This document shows, piece after piece, positions 24,760 through 37,454 of a DNA stretch of 64,000 bases; the first letter of the stretch is position 1; every line of letters starts with the position of its first letter. The stretch lies in NCBI RefSeq assembly GCF_002776525.5, contig NC_045437.1:131226590-131290589 (forward strand), given 5' to 3'. The notes below the pieces were generated by a model, which did not search any database, had not been told where the DNA came from, and saw only the letters and a list, made by a program, of their open reading frames with translations. The position numbers and the translations under genes were made by a program. The DNA comes from Piliocolobus tephrosceles (taxonomy: Eukaryota > Chordata > Mammalia > Primates > Cercopithecidae).

Positions 24760-24815
24760 CTTTGGAATCAGATAAACCAGGTTCAACTCCCAACTTGCAT
24801 CACTGAATAACTCTA
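24760..24815 (+). repeat. MIR fragment
   Basis: TTGGAATCAGATAAACCAGG followed by a degraded MIR core. Confidence 0.45.
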
Positions 24816-26312
24816 TAAAGTTGCACCGTTCAATATGGTAACCACCAACCATGTGGCTATTAGGCACTTGAAATGTAATTCTTTCAATTTAAGAGGTGTT
24901 AAACACCATGCTCCTAAATAACTAATCGGTCAAAGAAACAATCAAAAGAGAAATTAGAAGTACTTTGAGATAGAATATAATAAAGATATGGCATACCAAA
25001 ACCTAAGAAATGTAGCTGGATCACTGCTCAGAGGACAATTTAGAGCTGTAAATGCATATATTAAAAAAAGAAGAAAGACCTCTAAGCAATAACCTAACCT
25101 TAAAACACTGGAAGAAGAAAAGCAAATGAAACTGAAAGCAAGCATAAGGATGGACATTATAAAGATTAGAGTGGAAAATGATAAAATAGACGATAAAGAA
25201 ACCATTACAAAAGTTGATGAAATCAAAAAGTGGTTCTTTATAATGATCAACAAAATTGACAAACCTTTAATTAGACTGCTGAGAAGAGAAGAGAGAAAAC
25301 TCAAATTACTAGAACCAGAAACAAAAGACGGAACATTACTACCAACCTTATAGAAATAAAAAGGATTATAAAGGATTCAAAATAATTATAATATTCTTAT
25401 GAACAATTACATGTCAATAAATTAAATAACTTCAACCACTTTAGACCAACAATCTCAGTAGACCTCTAACAAGTAAATAAATTGAATTTGTGATCAAAAA
25501 ATTACCCACAAAGAAAAGCTCAAGACCAAATGGCTTCACTGCTGAATTGTACCAAACGTTTAAAGAAGAACTAATGTCAATTTTTCACAAGCTCTTCCAA
25601 GAAAACAAAAGAGGAGGAAACACGTCTTAACTTATTCTATGAAATTAGTATTACCCTGACACCAAAACCAGACAAACACATCTCAAAAAAAACTACTGAC
25701 CAAAATCTCTTAAGAATATGGAGGCACAAATTCTAAACAAAGTACTAGCAAACTAAATCTAGCAACATACAAAAAGACTGCATTTCATGACCAAGTGAGA
25801 CTCATCCCTGGAATGAAAGATTGGTTGGTTTAACATCAAGAAATCAATCAATATAATACACCATATTAATAGAATAAAAAACAAAAGACACATAATCTTC
25901 TCAATAGATGCTTTAAAAAGATTTTACAAAACCCAAAACTCTCCTATCATATTAAAAAGAATAAAAACTCAAAAAACCTAGGAATGGAAGGGAATTTCCT
26001 CAACCTAATAAAGAGAATCTGTGGAAAAACTCACAGCTAACATCATACTTAGTGACGAAAAATTGGATGTTTTCCCCTAAGATCAGAAACAAGACAAGAA
26101 TATCTATTCTCACCACTTCTATTTAACATTATACTGAAAGTATTGGTCACTGCAATTAGACAGTTAAAAAAAAAGGAATTTAAAGGTATTCAGACTGAAT
26201 ACCTTTCTGAAAAGGAAAAGAGAAGTAAAATTACCTCTATTCAAACATGACATAATCTTGAATACAAAACATTCTAAGACCAGCAAGCAATTATTTGAGT
26301 CAACAAGTAAAT

Positions 26313-27680
26313 TTATTAGGGTTTCCAGAGAAACAGAGCCGAGAGAATGTATACGTATTATACACATACACACACATGAGCGCGCACACACACACACACA
26401 GAGAAAGATTTATTATAAGAAATTCGCTCATGTGACTATGGAAGCTGACTAGTCCTAAAATCTGAAGCCTACAAGCTGGGGACCAAGGGGAGACAATGGC
26501 TTAGTTCTAGTCCTAGTCCAAATGTCTGAGAACCAGGAAAGTTAATTTTTTTTTTTTTTGACTTACAAAAGAATTCTGTGGCTTTTTAAAAATATATATA
26601 TATACTTTAATTTCTAAGGTACATGTGCACAACATGCAGGTTTGTTACATATGTATACATGTCCCATGTTGGTGTGCTGCACCCATTAACTCGTCATTTA
26701 CACTAGGTATATTTCCTAATGCTATTCCTCCCCTCTCCCCCTACCCCACGATAGGCCCCGGTGTGTGATGTTCCCCATCCTGTGTCCAAGTGTTCTCATT
26801 GTTCAATTCCCACCTATGAGTGAGAACATGTGGTGTTTAGTTTTCTGTCCTTGCGATAGTTTGCTCAGAATAATGGTTTCCAGCTTCATCCACGTCCCTA
26901 CAAAGGACATGAACTCATCCTTTTTATGGCTGCATAGTATTCCATGGCATATATATGCCACATTTCCTTAATCCAGTCTATCATTGATGGACATTTGGGT
27001 TGGTTCCAAGTCTTTGCTATTGTGAATAGTATCGCAATAAACATATGTGTGCATGTGTCTTTATAGCAGCATGATTTATAATCCTCTGGGTACATATACA
27101 GTAATGGGATGGCTGGGACAAATGGTATTTCTAGTTCTAGATCCTTGAGGAATCGCCACACTGTCTTCCACAATGGTTGAACTAGTTTACAGTCCCACCA
27201 ACAGTGTAAAAGTGTTTCTATTTCTCCACATCCTCTCCAGCACCTGATGTTTCCTGACTTTTTAATGACCGCCATTCTAACTGGTGTGAGATGGTATCTC
27301 ATTGTGGTTTTGATTTGCATTCAGGAAGGCTAATGTTGTAGTTCTAGTCTGAACGCCAGCAGACTCAAGACCCAGAAAGAGCTAATGTTTCAATTCAAGT
27401 CCAAAGGCAAGAAAAAACAGATGTTACAGCTCAAAGGTAGTCAGACAGAAGAAATTCCTTTTTATTTGTGGGGAGAGTCAGCCTTTTTTTCTCTTCAGAC
27501 TTTTAACTGATTAAATGAGGCTCAGCTACATTACGAAGGGAAATCTACTTTACTCAGTCTATCAATTTAAATGTCAAACTAATCCAAAACATCCTCCCAG
27601 AAGCACATAGAATAATGTTTGACCAAATATGTGGGCACCTCATATCCCAGTGAAGCTGACACAAAAAATTGACCATCACA
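26313..27680. mobile_element. ERVL-type LTR (MLT2-like) inside the L1, itself split
   Basis: The left part (26,313-26,546) opens TTATTAGGGTTTCCAGAGAAA and has GATTTATTATAAGAAATTCGC. The right part (27,323-27,680) ends TTGACCATCACA. L1 text continues on both outer sides (AACAAGTAAATTT and GCAAGTTTGCATGAAAC). A CA-rich microsatellite lies at 26,361-26,400. Confidence 0.65.
26547..27322 (-). mobile_element. Young antisense L1 fragment with 12-bp target duplication
   Basis: A T-run, then reversed L1 3' UTR and the end of ORF2; on the - strand, 26,898-27,320 stays open for 140 codons of the ORF2 C-terminal region, including its cysteine-rich stretch. AGGAAAGTTAAT (26,535) and AGGAAGGCTAAT (27,323) flank it as a 12-base target duplication with two changes. 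Identity to L1PA looks high. Confidence 0.88.
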
Positions 27681-28459
27681 GCAAGTTTGCATGAAACAAG
27701 ATCAATATACAAAAATTAATTGTATTTGTATACAATTGCAATGATCAATATGAAAATTAATAGGAAAATTCATTTGCAATAGCATCAAAAAGTATTAAAT
27801 ACTTAGGAATAAATTGAACAAAAGAAATGCAAAAGTTATATCCTGAGAACTGCAAAACATTGTTGAGAAAATAAAAAAGGTCTAAATAAATGGAGAAAAC
27901 CCTATAATCACGGATTTTCCAATCCTCAACATTGTTATACTCCCCAAACTGATAAGTAAATTCAACACATTCCCTATCAGAATCCTAACTGACTTCTTTG
28001 TACAAATTAACAAGTTGGTTTAGAAACTTATATGGAATTAAAAGAGACCTGGAATAGCCATAATCATCCTTAAAAAGAAGAATAAAGTATGAGGACTTAA
28101 ACTTCTCTACTTCAAAACTTACTACAAAACAGCAATAATCAAGACAGTGTGGTACTGGCACAAGGATAGGCATTCAAATCAATAGAAGAGAACATTGAGA
28201 GCACAGAAATAAACCCGTATGTCTATGGTCAACTGATTTTGGCAAGGGTGCCAAGACCCTTCAGTGGGAGAAAAATGGTCTTTCCAATAAATGGTGCTGG
28301 GATAACTTAATAGTCACATGAAAAAGAATAGGGACATCTACAGAGATTTAAATTAGATTAGGGGTAGTTTATGGCTGAGGACTGGGCCAGGGTGGTAGGT
28401 GAGTGCTAGTCAAACAATATGAGATTTCATCTCAAAGGGATGAAAAGTTTCTAAAATTA

Positions 28460-28771
28460 CAGTGGCTCACACCTATAATCCCAACATTTTGGGAGGCTGA
28501 GGTGGAGGATCACTTGAGCCCAGGAATTTAAGACCAGCCTGGGAAACAGAGTGAGACCCTGTCTCTACAAAAAATTTAAAACTTAGCCGAGTGTGGTGGT
28601 AGATGCCTGTAGTCCCATCTACTCAGGAGGCTGAGGCAGGAGGATTGCTTGAGCCAGGAGGTCCAGGCTTCAGTGAGTTATGATTGCAACACTGCACTCC
28701 AGCCTGGACAACAGAGCAAGACCCTGTCTCAAATAAATAATAATATTTATATATCAAATAAATAAATAATA
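28460..28771 (+). repeat. Alu, old, with AAATAAATAA tail
   Basis: It starts in AGTGGCTCACACCTATAATCC (first bases missing) and ends CTCAAATAAATAATAATATTT. It is followed by an AT-rich stretch with small palindromes (ACACAATTGTGT). Confidence 0.88.
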
Positions 28772-29228
28772 AATATACATTTGCATAAAATTTACACAAT
28801 TGTGTATACACAATTATACATAATTGTGTATATTAACATATGTGTAACCATATGTGACTATACTAAATTTTATACAATTTTAATTTAAAATTGTGACACA
28901 TATATGAATATATTAAAAGCCATTGAATTGTATACTTTAACTGGGCAAACTGTATAGTATGTGAATTATATCTCAATAAGGCTATTTGTTTAAAAAAAGA
29001 AGAAGAAACTCTAAATTTTAAAGACAGTATGAAAAATACACAAGGTATCTCATTAATTTTTACATTGATTACATATTAAGATAATATTTTCTATATATTG
29101 GTTTACATAACATATATCATTAAAATGAATGTCATGTTTCTTTTTATTTTTTAATATGGCTACTAAAAAAATTCAAAATTACATACATGGCTCACTTTAT
29201 ATTTCTTTTGGACAGTGCTGCTCTAGAG

Positions 29229-30248
29229 ATTTTACACAAATGACTTAAACACTCTGAATCCCAACTTCCTTATATGTTATAAGGCTGTAATTATAGTATT
29301 GGCTTCACACAGTTATGGTTAGGATTAAATGGTTTTTAAGGATTAGCATTCGGATGTTATCTTTTATTCTAAGTGTTAGTTCTTATTATCAGGGAAGCCC
29401 CTGGGTACCACTGAGTACAGCAGTCACATAAAAAACTCCCAGTAGACTCCTTGGATTTATTTTACTAATATAAAATTATTTTTAGAAATGAATCTTAGAA
29501 ACCATCACATCCAGGAATCACCAACTGTCACCTTGTCAAACTGCTGTTTAATAACCCCATGGTTTTCAAAACTTGAATCTGAGTATCTTTATTGTGGGAC
29601 TGTGCTCTCTACTTTGCTGTAGGCCTGACCACTCCATATTCCCTTAGCAGAGCCTCACACCTGAGTTACCTCCTTGGTATTGGAGGTATTTGCGTTTATA
29701 TCTGATCCTACACTAGTCCAAGCCCCTTTACTGATGAAGAAACTGGGGCACATGGGAGGGACACTAATTCAGCCTGCAGAGGACCAGGCCAGTCCTCACA
29801 CCTGCAATGCATTGTCCAGAAGACACTGACTAGCAGGGACTGCAATACAGGCTGTGCAGCTTGTATACTAACACGCTATCCTTGGGAGTCTTGGTGGGAC
29901 TTTCAAAGTTCTTTAGTTTATTGCCACTGGAGAAATAAATCATACTGGCACTCATGACGCCTTTAATGGAGACCAGTGGCTCTTTCTGATGCGGAGGGAG
30001 AGAAGATGGTACTTGGAACTCAGAAATTCCAAATAGCTTGGTTTAACATACCCGAAAAATCCAGTTCTGCATAAATCTGCCAATTAGCCATCTCTGCAGC
30101 ACTGATCTTCTCCCTTTTATTTCCTTCCTCATATTTGTTTATCAAATAACACTTACCAAAACTCAATCATTTGATTCCCAGGGTAAGCCCAGAGAGAAAT
30201 GCGACCTGGGATAATTATTCCCATTTCATTGTTGAGGAATCTGGGCCT
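29229..30248. other. MIR-rich intergenic DNA
   Basis: MIR-like scraps near 29,225-29,345 (+), 29,700-29,800 (-) and 30,160-30,248 (-). No gene recognised. Confidence 0.4.
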
Positions 30249-30266
30249 AAAGAATACAGGAATGGA

Positions 30267-30566
30267 GGCCGGGCATGGTGGCTCATGCCTATAATCCCAG
30301 CACTTTGGGAGGCCCAGACGGGTGGATCACGAGGTCAGGAAATTGAGACCATCCTGGCTAACACGGTGAAACCCCGTCTCTACTAAAAATACAAAAAGTT
30401 AGCTGGGCGCGGTGGTGGGCACCTGTAGTCCCAGCTACTCGGGAGGCTGAGGCAGGAGAATGGAGTGAACCCAGGAGGTGGAGCTTGCAGTGAGCTGAGA
30501 TCCAGCCACTGCACTCCAGCCTGGGCGACAGAGCGAGACTTTGTGACAAAAAAAAAAAAAAAAAAA
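30267..30566 (+). repeat. AluY-type element, young, with 17-bp perfect target duplications
   Basis: GGCCGGGCATGGTGGCTCATG through to a poly(A) tail. AAAGAATACAGGAATGG stands exactly at 30,249-30,265 and again at 30,564-30,580. The right arm reads GAGCTGAGATCCAGCCACTGC, a form I associate with Old World monkey AluY copies. Confidence 0.95.
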
Positions 30567-30689
30567 GAATACAGGAATGGGACTGCTAAGCAAGAACCAG
30601 AAGAGAGTTTGGCAAAGTTCACTGAATGCATATTTTGTTTTTGCCATATCCAAATACCACCTGCATTATTTTGTTATTATCTTTCTTTT

Positions 30690-30928
30690 CCTTCTTCTTC
30701 TTTTTTTTTTTCTCTGTCACGCCAATGCAATGGTACGATCATAGCTCACAGCAGCCTCGAACACCCTGTCTCAAGTGATTTTCCCATTCTTCCCACCTCA
30801 GCCTCCTCAGCAGCTGGGACTACAGGTATGTACCACTATGCCTGGCTTTTATTTTTAAGAGACAGGGTCTCACTACGTTGCCCAGACTGGTCTCATACTC
30901 CTGGCTTCAAGTGATCCTCTTGCCTTTA
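30690..30928 (-). repeat. Alu, antisense, truncated and old
   Basis: A pyrimidine-rich tract leads to CTCTGTCACGCCAATGCAATGG, with part of the usual segment missing, and ends at GTGATCCTCTTGCC. Confidence 0.85.
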
Positions 30929-32320
30929 GTTTTTATTTTCCTTTAACAGGCACTTACTGTTTTTATGTAAGTCAACTGATGTCCAAAGGAAATTTTACTT
31001 CAATGCCTTCAGTAGAAAACTAGTATCACGTGCCATTAATAGGAGGTTAATAAATATAATACAAAACAATTCTAATTAGAAACAGTTGTCTGGAGAGCTT
31101 CTAAAAATCCTAATGCCCAAGCCAGACCTTAGAGCTTTTAAACTGGAATTCCTCTGGGGAGGAAGCAATCAGGCATAAGTAATTTGTTAAAGGTCTCCCC
31201 AGGAAATAGCATCATGCAGCCAAGGATGAGACCCTCTAGAATAGATGCTATTGACTGCTAATGACTCTGAGGCTGAAGAATGCTTGTCCTCCTTAAGAAG
31301 AGAGATCAACAAGTGATAGAGAGGTATTAAAGAGGCACTAGCCTAAAACCGACACTTTCTCCTTAGCATCAGAAGAACTCAAAAGTAACTTTGAAATGGG
31401 AAAAGTTCTCGTTGATGATTTGTAACTGTTGAAGGGGTTGCTCCTTTGCAGTCTAAAACCAGTTCACATGGCACTTGTCCTTTGGAAAGCACTGGATCAG
31501 AAGACCCCAAGTGGTGTGGTTTCTATTCCTGTGCCCTTTCAGCTCCAGCAGCTAGCTTCCCAGCCAGAGACTCCCACAAGGTCACTGGAGAACCCCTACA
31601 CCCCTCTGTGTGTTCTCCAGCAGGGATTCCAAAATGCCTGCATTTACATCACACTGTCAGACACATATTTCTATTTCAAAATGAATCTTCTCAGTGGTTC
31701 ACATTTAAAAACCTTAAGACAAAACCACATCTCTGTCTCCTTTCATTTCCTCTAAAGAAGCCCCTTGTTTTCATCTAGGAATGTCTGGCCCTAGTGAAGG
31801 CTTTAAGTCAGCCCTGCCCTTTTGGATCTTAAAAAGAGGTATCGCTAGGGAAGAGGGAGAAACAGGAGACTCGGTGCAGATCCCCACATGACTCTGAGAG
31901 GGTCTTCTGCTGTGAAGTTCCTCTTTCATCCCTCACCTCTGAACACACACAAGACTGTTCTGATGGAAGGATGTATGATAATGAAAGCTGGACTTTTGGG
32001 TGGGGATTCCAGATCTCCATAACATCATTTTCTTATCTGGCTTGGGGCATCTCTGCAAGAACTGGCTGCAACACCTGCCTGTGTGGACTCGGGTTTGAAG
32101 AGCTGCCCCAGAAGGACTAAGTGGCCTCAAGAGCAAGCAGTTTGGCTCACTAGGCAGGTTGTTGAGCAAACCTCTGATCTGCTCACTTCCCACATTTACA
32201 ACCTAGAATGCTGACAGTGCCTACCACCAGACGAGCAGGCTGCTTTACTGTCTTGTCAGCAGAATCCTTCTCTCTTGTTTCCCTTAGAGCCTAAGGTCCT
32301 GCTTTGAGGTCTCCTCCCTA
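30929..32320. other. Intergenic DNA with a MER5-like scrap
   Basis: About 31,085-31,235 (TCTGGAGAGCTTCTAAAAATCC, then AATGCCCAAGCCAGACC) resembles MER5A. The rest is unassigned; overlapping open frames of about 110 codons at 31,429-31,778 have no recognisable feature. Confidence 0.45.
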
Positions 32321-32815
32321 TTCTCCATCTCAAAGTTACTCAGTCCCACCCCCTAGCCTTAGCTCTTTTTGTGCCCATAGTCCAGAATGTTCTTCTGCCC
32401 CATCCCTGTCTGTCCAAAGCCTACCCACCCTCAAAGCTGATTGTAAATGTCACCTCCTCCATAAAGCTTTAGATGATTCCCCTGGTCAAATAATGGAATT
32501 AACAAAAAAATAACAGTAATAATAAAAGCCTAGCATTTACTGAGTGCTGCTGTGGGCAGGCAATGGGCTAAGATCTCATATGCATAATCTCAACCAAATT
32601 GTATACTAGACATATCGCATTATCCCTGCCCTGCCATTTTTGATACCAGCTTACTTGTTCTCTCTGTGCCTCATTTTTCTCAGATGTCAATGGGGATTAT
32701 AATATGTCTTCCTTGTAAGATTGTTTTAGGTATAAAATAAGCTAGTGTATATAAAACATCAGCATAGTACCTGACACCATGGTTTTGGCTTAGTGAGTAT
32801 TATTACTTCTTGTAA
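32320..32815. repeat. L2 and MIR relics
   Basis: L2-like text at about 32,320-32,480 (+), MIR at 32,520-32,640 (-) and MIR at 32,640-32,815 (+, with CTCTGTGCCTCATTTTTCTC). Confidence 0.55.
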
Positions 32816-32839
32816 CAACTTAAAGGTCTGTGTTTGTAC

Positions 32840-33624
32840 TGATAAGGACAGGAGGAAGGGAAATACTGTGTAGAAGAGGACAAGGTCCCTGGCAAGGACT
32901 CCACCCTCAAGCCTGGACCTGCAGCCCTAGATGAGAACCTCACATCCCTGTTTTCCCACTAAAACCACCTGGCCCACCACAACCCCCTCCCCACCCTGTA
33001 CCCATAAAAACTCCACGTTCCACTGGCAGAGGAGCAGAGCAGTGCAGCAGAGAAGGAGAGAAGGGAAGAACTGCCTGAACATCAAGAGGAGAAGAGGCAG
33101 CTGGACATTGGAAACTATGGTTGGAGAGGACTTTGGCCAGGAATGGCTGAACTCCAGAGGAAGAGTATCTTCCCACTCCATCCCCTTTCCAGCTCCCCAT
33201 TCCACTGAGAGCCACTTCCACCACTCAATAAAGTCTCTGCATTCACCATCCTTCAAGTCCGTGTGACCTGATTCTTCCTGGACATAGGACGAGAACCCAG
33301 GTATGAAGAGGGTAGGATGTAAAAGGCTGTCACCCCAACCCTCCACTGAGCTGGTAAACACTTAGCTGTCAGTGGACAGCAAATGCTAAAAGCACATTGT
33401 TTGTAACACATGCCCTCTTGGGCTCCATAGGTCACAGACAACCCCTAGATGCTGCCACGGGCTGATACAGGTTTTGTCCCTAATGGTGTCCAAAGGCAAT
33501 CACCCCGGCTCCTGCTCCTGCTCTCCTGTGTGCTCCCCCTCCTGCAAGGGGTTTGAGTGAAGTGGCCAAGTAAACAAGCCACCAATGTCACAAGTCTCAT
33601 GAGGAGGTCGAGGGAACTCTCCCA
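32840..33624 (+). mobile_element. Solo ERV1-type LTR, copy A (sense)
   Basis: It starts TGATAAGGACAGGAGG and ends GAGGTCGAGGGAACTCTCCCA. It carries a CCCATAAAAACTCC TATA-like block and CAATAAAGTCTCTGC poly(A) signal. No internal retroviral sequence adjoins it. It aligns end to end with the reverse complement of 40,733-41,521. Family not named. Confidence 0.75.
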
Positions 33625-33715
33625 TCTCAGTATTATTCTCATCTTACAGATGAGAAAACTAAGCAATAGAGAGAGAGGTTGAGTAAACAGTCCAAGTTCA
33701 GTGAGAAGCAAGAAT
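33625..33715 (-). repeat. MIR fragment
   Basis: CTCATCTTACAGATGAGAAAAC followed by AGAGAGAGGTTGAGTAAACAG. Confidence 0.6.
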
Positions 33716-35260
33716 TTTACTTCCTTCTGGTCTTCACTGAACTTTGCTCATCACAAAGATGATGTAAGGATAATCTATCAGTTGCCATGAGAACTCATTT
33801 CATCAGCATCTCAGCCATCCTGGAAAATTTGCATACATGACTTTATGCAGAAAGAGAAAGTTAAACTGACTTGAAGTCAACTGGCTCTATTGGCTACTAT
33901 CCTTTAAGATACTGTGATATTTGCATTGCATCATGGTTCTAGGGTATTCCAAAGACAGGTCTGCTCATTAATCCTCATACTTTCTCTCATTCACCAAGAA
34001 TGTGATCCAGCTGAGGAAACAGATGAGCGCAACCAAGGAACGTGCTGGTGGAGCAGGTGTTGAATTCTTTCTCTGCATTTCTGCTCTTCCACTCTTTAAT
34101 TGCCTTCTGGCAGGATGTTCCTGAGGCAACACCTAAAGCTTAGCCAGCTTAACTGCAGGTCTGCACAATAACAAACCCTTCAGAATTTCAGCACTCATTT
34201 CTTCATCAAGGGCCCCAAAATTATGGTTGCGTATCACCTACTCATTTCCTCTTGGTTCAACCTCACATGCTTTCCATACTACTGCTGACCATCTGTACGT
34301 GTTACTCAACCCTTTCCTCCTTTCCTCTATTCAAATAAGCCAGGCTGGGTTAGCACTCCAGATGTATCCCTATTGATGGTTGGACAAATAGGATACAGGT
34401 TCCAGAAAGAGTGACAACTTTCCTTCCTGGAATCCCTGCACAAAATGCAGGGTCACATATGGCCCTGAGGAGGTATTTCGTGGCAAAGAGATAACTGAGT
34501 TTAGTAGTTTGAAAGTACTATGGCTAGCTGTGGTTCCAAACTCTCTACTAGGTCACCCTAGGGTAGCATAATAAATTCACAGGACTATTGTGAGGTATTC
34601 TAAATTTTCCAAGGAAAAGACAGGATCCTCCATATCTGTTGAACACTGCACAAACTCAGGGTTGTTCATGGTTTCAACATTAGATCACGTCATATTCCTT
34701 TCAATGATGGCATATTTTGGTGAAGCCATGTTTGTGGCAGTTACTGTGACAAAAAGCGAGTGTCACAAGGAAATCGGTGTGGAAGAGGAAATGAAGGGGG
34801 CAGGGCCCACTCTGATTCCAAACTTTAAGGAGCTGTACAGTGTCCAACAGGCCACCCATCCCATGAGTAAGTAATTGTGATGATTTGAGAATACAAAAAA
34901 TATATATATTTTTTCAATGTATCAGTTTTTTTCAAATGGCCAATAAAAAGTTGTTAGCACATAAAGACTTTTAAGCGATTTGACCCTAACTACTTAATCA
35001 ATGAATCTGTTTGGTATTTCTTTTGGCCAACAGATGCCATGAAAAAATTACTGAAGCCCTAAGCGTTCTGCGACCAAGGAAGATTTGGAAACTTCAGGTC
35101 TGGTCAAGTCAGCCATGTTTCACAGCTCCCAAGAACTTCACTGGTACCTGATCCTATGACAAAGCATACTTGGGTCTTGGTTTTGGTTGTCGTGGCTATT
35201 TCATCTTAGAGGCTTTTCCATATTTTCGGTGCTAAATGTGCCCACTACGTGGGGCCTGTG
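33716..35260. other. Unassigned intergenic DNA
   Basis: No repeat or gene recognised with confidence. A 94-codon open frame at 34,590-34,874 (+) has no recognisable domain. Confidence 0.4.
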
Positions 35261-35612
35261 CATGCCACGGCTAGCACCTGCCTCAGCCTCCCTCGGCATC
35301 TTTCCCTTTCCTCTGTGCTTAAGTCACACCAACCTCCTTTCTGTTCCTCCAATCCACCAAGCCCTGACCCACTATAGCGGCTTCTTACTGATTCTCATCC
35401 TGGTTCATCTGTAGGTCCCATCTTAAATGCCACCTCATCAGAGAGCGCCCCCCTGTGATTCTCTGTCTCACCACCCATTCATTTCCTTCATAGCATTTTG
35501 TCCTTTGCACATACCTATTTAGCTCTAGGAGGACAGAGTCCAGGTCTGATCTGCTTACTACATTAACAGAATTTAGCTGGGTGCCTGATATGTAATTGTC
35601 ACTCAATAAATA
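35260..35612 (+). repeat. L2 3' portion
   Basis: CCCATCTTAAATGCCACCTC, TTTCCTTCATAGCATTTTGTCC, GCCTGATATGTAATTGTC and CACTCAATAAATAAC follow L2 order. Confidence 0.75.
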
Positions 35613-35754
35613 ACTGCAAGGTTAACAAGTGCCAGTTTAAATCATGCACAGGTATTTTAACTGTGGCCCTGTAGAGCCCAAAGCATTTCAGAGGGTTTTT
35701 CTGGCAAACAGCCCCTCAGATGGACACGTGGGACAATTGCATCACTAGCCACAG

Positions 35755-35958
35755 GCAGAGACAGTCAAGGGCGGTGTTTGTGATCAAGAATCCCAGCTCT
35801 GCCACCTCCTTGCTGGCAGAGATTGGAGAAGTTACTCATTCTGCCTCTACCAGTCATGTCTTTGCCTAGAAAAAGGTTGTTAAAAGGACTAACTATAAAG
35901 CTCTTAAGTAAAATCTGTCAAGAAACAAGCACTCTAAATAAAAGTTAGCTGCTTTTAT
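35755..35958 (+). repeat. MIR
   Basis: CCCAGCTCTGCCACCTCCTTG and GGAGAAGTTACTCATTCTGCC with a degraded 3' part. Confidence 0.65.
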
Positions 35959-36799
35959 TAGGACAAGGACAGTGTTCAAGGACTATCCCATGAATGCCCA
36001 CACACTATTCTGAGGGAAAGGTTCTGCCTCAGAAACTGACAGGTCCAATGCCTCTTGCTTGTTTTAGAATAAAAGCCTCAATTCAAAATATGATACATGG
36101 ACAATTAATTCTCAGCCCCATTGGCGTCCTCCACACAATTCATAATTAAAACCAAAAAGAATCTGTTATGGAACTTTGATTATCCAGTTGGACAACAGAA
36201 ATAGAGAATGTCAGGCAGTGATTGCCAATTTGTCTAGACTCGAACTGCTCTATGGCACCAAGCACATGGTGGAGTGTGTGTGCCTAATCCTTCCTATCTT
36301 TTGTTTGTCCCCCTCTAACCAGCTCTCTTCATGTTCTAGGCTTAAAAGTAACCCCAGTGTACCCTTGTGTTGTTCCGGTTGTACCTGGGAAGCTCCAGGG
36401 GCCAGGGACTGCTCACAATTGCGGATAGGAAATGCCACATGGCTCCTCTCCTTGCAGCAGGAAGAAGCATTAGTACCGGCCTTCATCTGTCCACACCTTA
36501 GTTACTGTTGCTCTCTTTCCTGAATCTCCTTCCCCCAGCCTCTCCCCTACCTGATCCTCATGTCTGGATGCCTCATTTTCACAACCCCCTGGAATCACAT
36601 CACTCTTCTTCCCAAGAGCTCTCTACACTTCCTATTTCATGCATACCCACATCTTAGAAAACCATTTCTCCCACTGGATTCCTATAGATGGCCTAACTAA
36701 GGGCAATGTCTTTTCTGCTAACCAGAGTTGCTGTCACTTTATAAACATTATATAGGATGGTCTTACAAGACAGATGGTACTGATGAACTCAAATACGTG

Positions 36800-36985
36800 A
36801 TGTGTTTCCATCCCAGATTCTCCATCTACTAGCTACGTTTTTCATGGCAAGTTAACTTTACATCTCTGAGCCTCAGTCTCCTCACCTGTAAAGAGGGCAG
36901 AATAGTTTCCACCTCATAGCTTTGTTGTGCGTACGAGATGAGAAAACTCACACGAAACACACACCACAGTACCTGGTCCATAGGA
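36800..36985 (+). repeat. MIR
   Basis: CATCTCTGAGCCTCAGTCTCC, CTCACCTGTAAAGAGGGCAG and CACAGTACCTGGTCCATAGG. Bases 35,959-36,799 are unassigned. Confidence 0.75.
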
Positions 36986-37019
36986 AACATATCCAAAAAT
37001 GTCTACTACTGTGGTTTCT

Positions 37020-37295
37020 CAGGTCAACCCCTCATTTGGCAGGTCTCAGCTTAGACATCATCTCTTCTGGAAAGCCTTCCCTCACCGCCACCCCAAAGAT
37101 GTATGTGCATCTAAAGCACCTGCGCCATGATTGTCATTGCAAGGTGTGTCACACTGCCGTGTCATTGCCACTTAGCATTTCTTTCTTTTTTTTTTTTTTT
37201 TTGCCCCCTAGAATACTGTGAGCACATTAACTGGTGGGGTCAGTGTTCCTTCTACTGTGGCAGAGCACCTGGCACAAAGTAAGTGCTCAGGACCT
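37020..37295 (+). repeat. L2 3' portion with a T-run inside
   Basis: GGTCTCAGCTTAGACATCATC, AAAGCCTTCCCTCACC and CACCTGGCACAAAGTAAGTGC; a 19-base T-run at 37,184-37,202 breaks it. Confidence 0.7.
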
Positions 37296-37454
37296 ATTCT
37301 GGTTAAAAATATTAAAAATTTTTAAAAATATTAAAATAGCTATTTAAACAAGCAATCTAATAAAGATGAAGTTTTGCTGTGTTTTACACTTATTACTGCT
37401 ACTTTGTAAGACTAGACTCCCTTGGCAACTAAACATATTTCTTTTTTATATTAT

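Larger units (their letters stand above)
24901..29010 (+). mobile_element. Sense L1, 5'-truncated, inside the hAT element
   Basis: ORF2-derived text at 24,901-26,312 and 27,681-28,459, then a 3' UTR end at about 28,780-29,010 closing in AAAAAAAGAAGAAGAAA. Breaks in the frame are frequent. It is interrupted by an ERVL LTR and by an Alu. Confidence 0.75.
24822..29228. mobile_element. hAT-like DNA transposon, split by nested insertions
   Basis: The left part, 24,822-24,900, opens TGCACCGTTCAATATGGTA and contains ATGTGGCTATTAGGCACTTG. The right part, 29,005-29,228, ends TTTTGGACAGTGCTGCTCTAG. These ends are near inverted repeats of each other and read as one MER-type hAT element with a 4.1-kb insert. 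Family name uncertain. Confidence 0.6.

Noticed and set aside
26898..27320. 140-codon open frame on the - strand
   Set aside because: It is the ORF2 C-terminal part of a 5'-truncated L1, not a host gene.
30465..30914. 149-codon open frame on the + strand
   Set aside because: It runs from a sense Alu through its tail into an antisense Alu; no unique coding content.
32927..33361. Open frames of up to 144 codons on both strands
   Set aside because: They lie inside solo LTR copy A and have no retroviral or host protein features.
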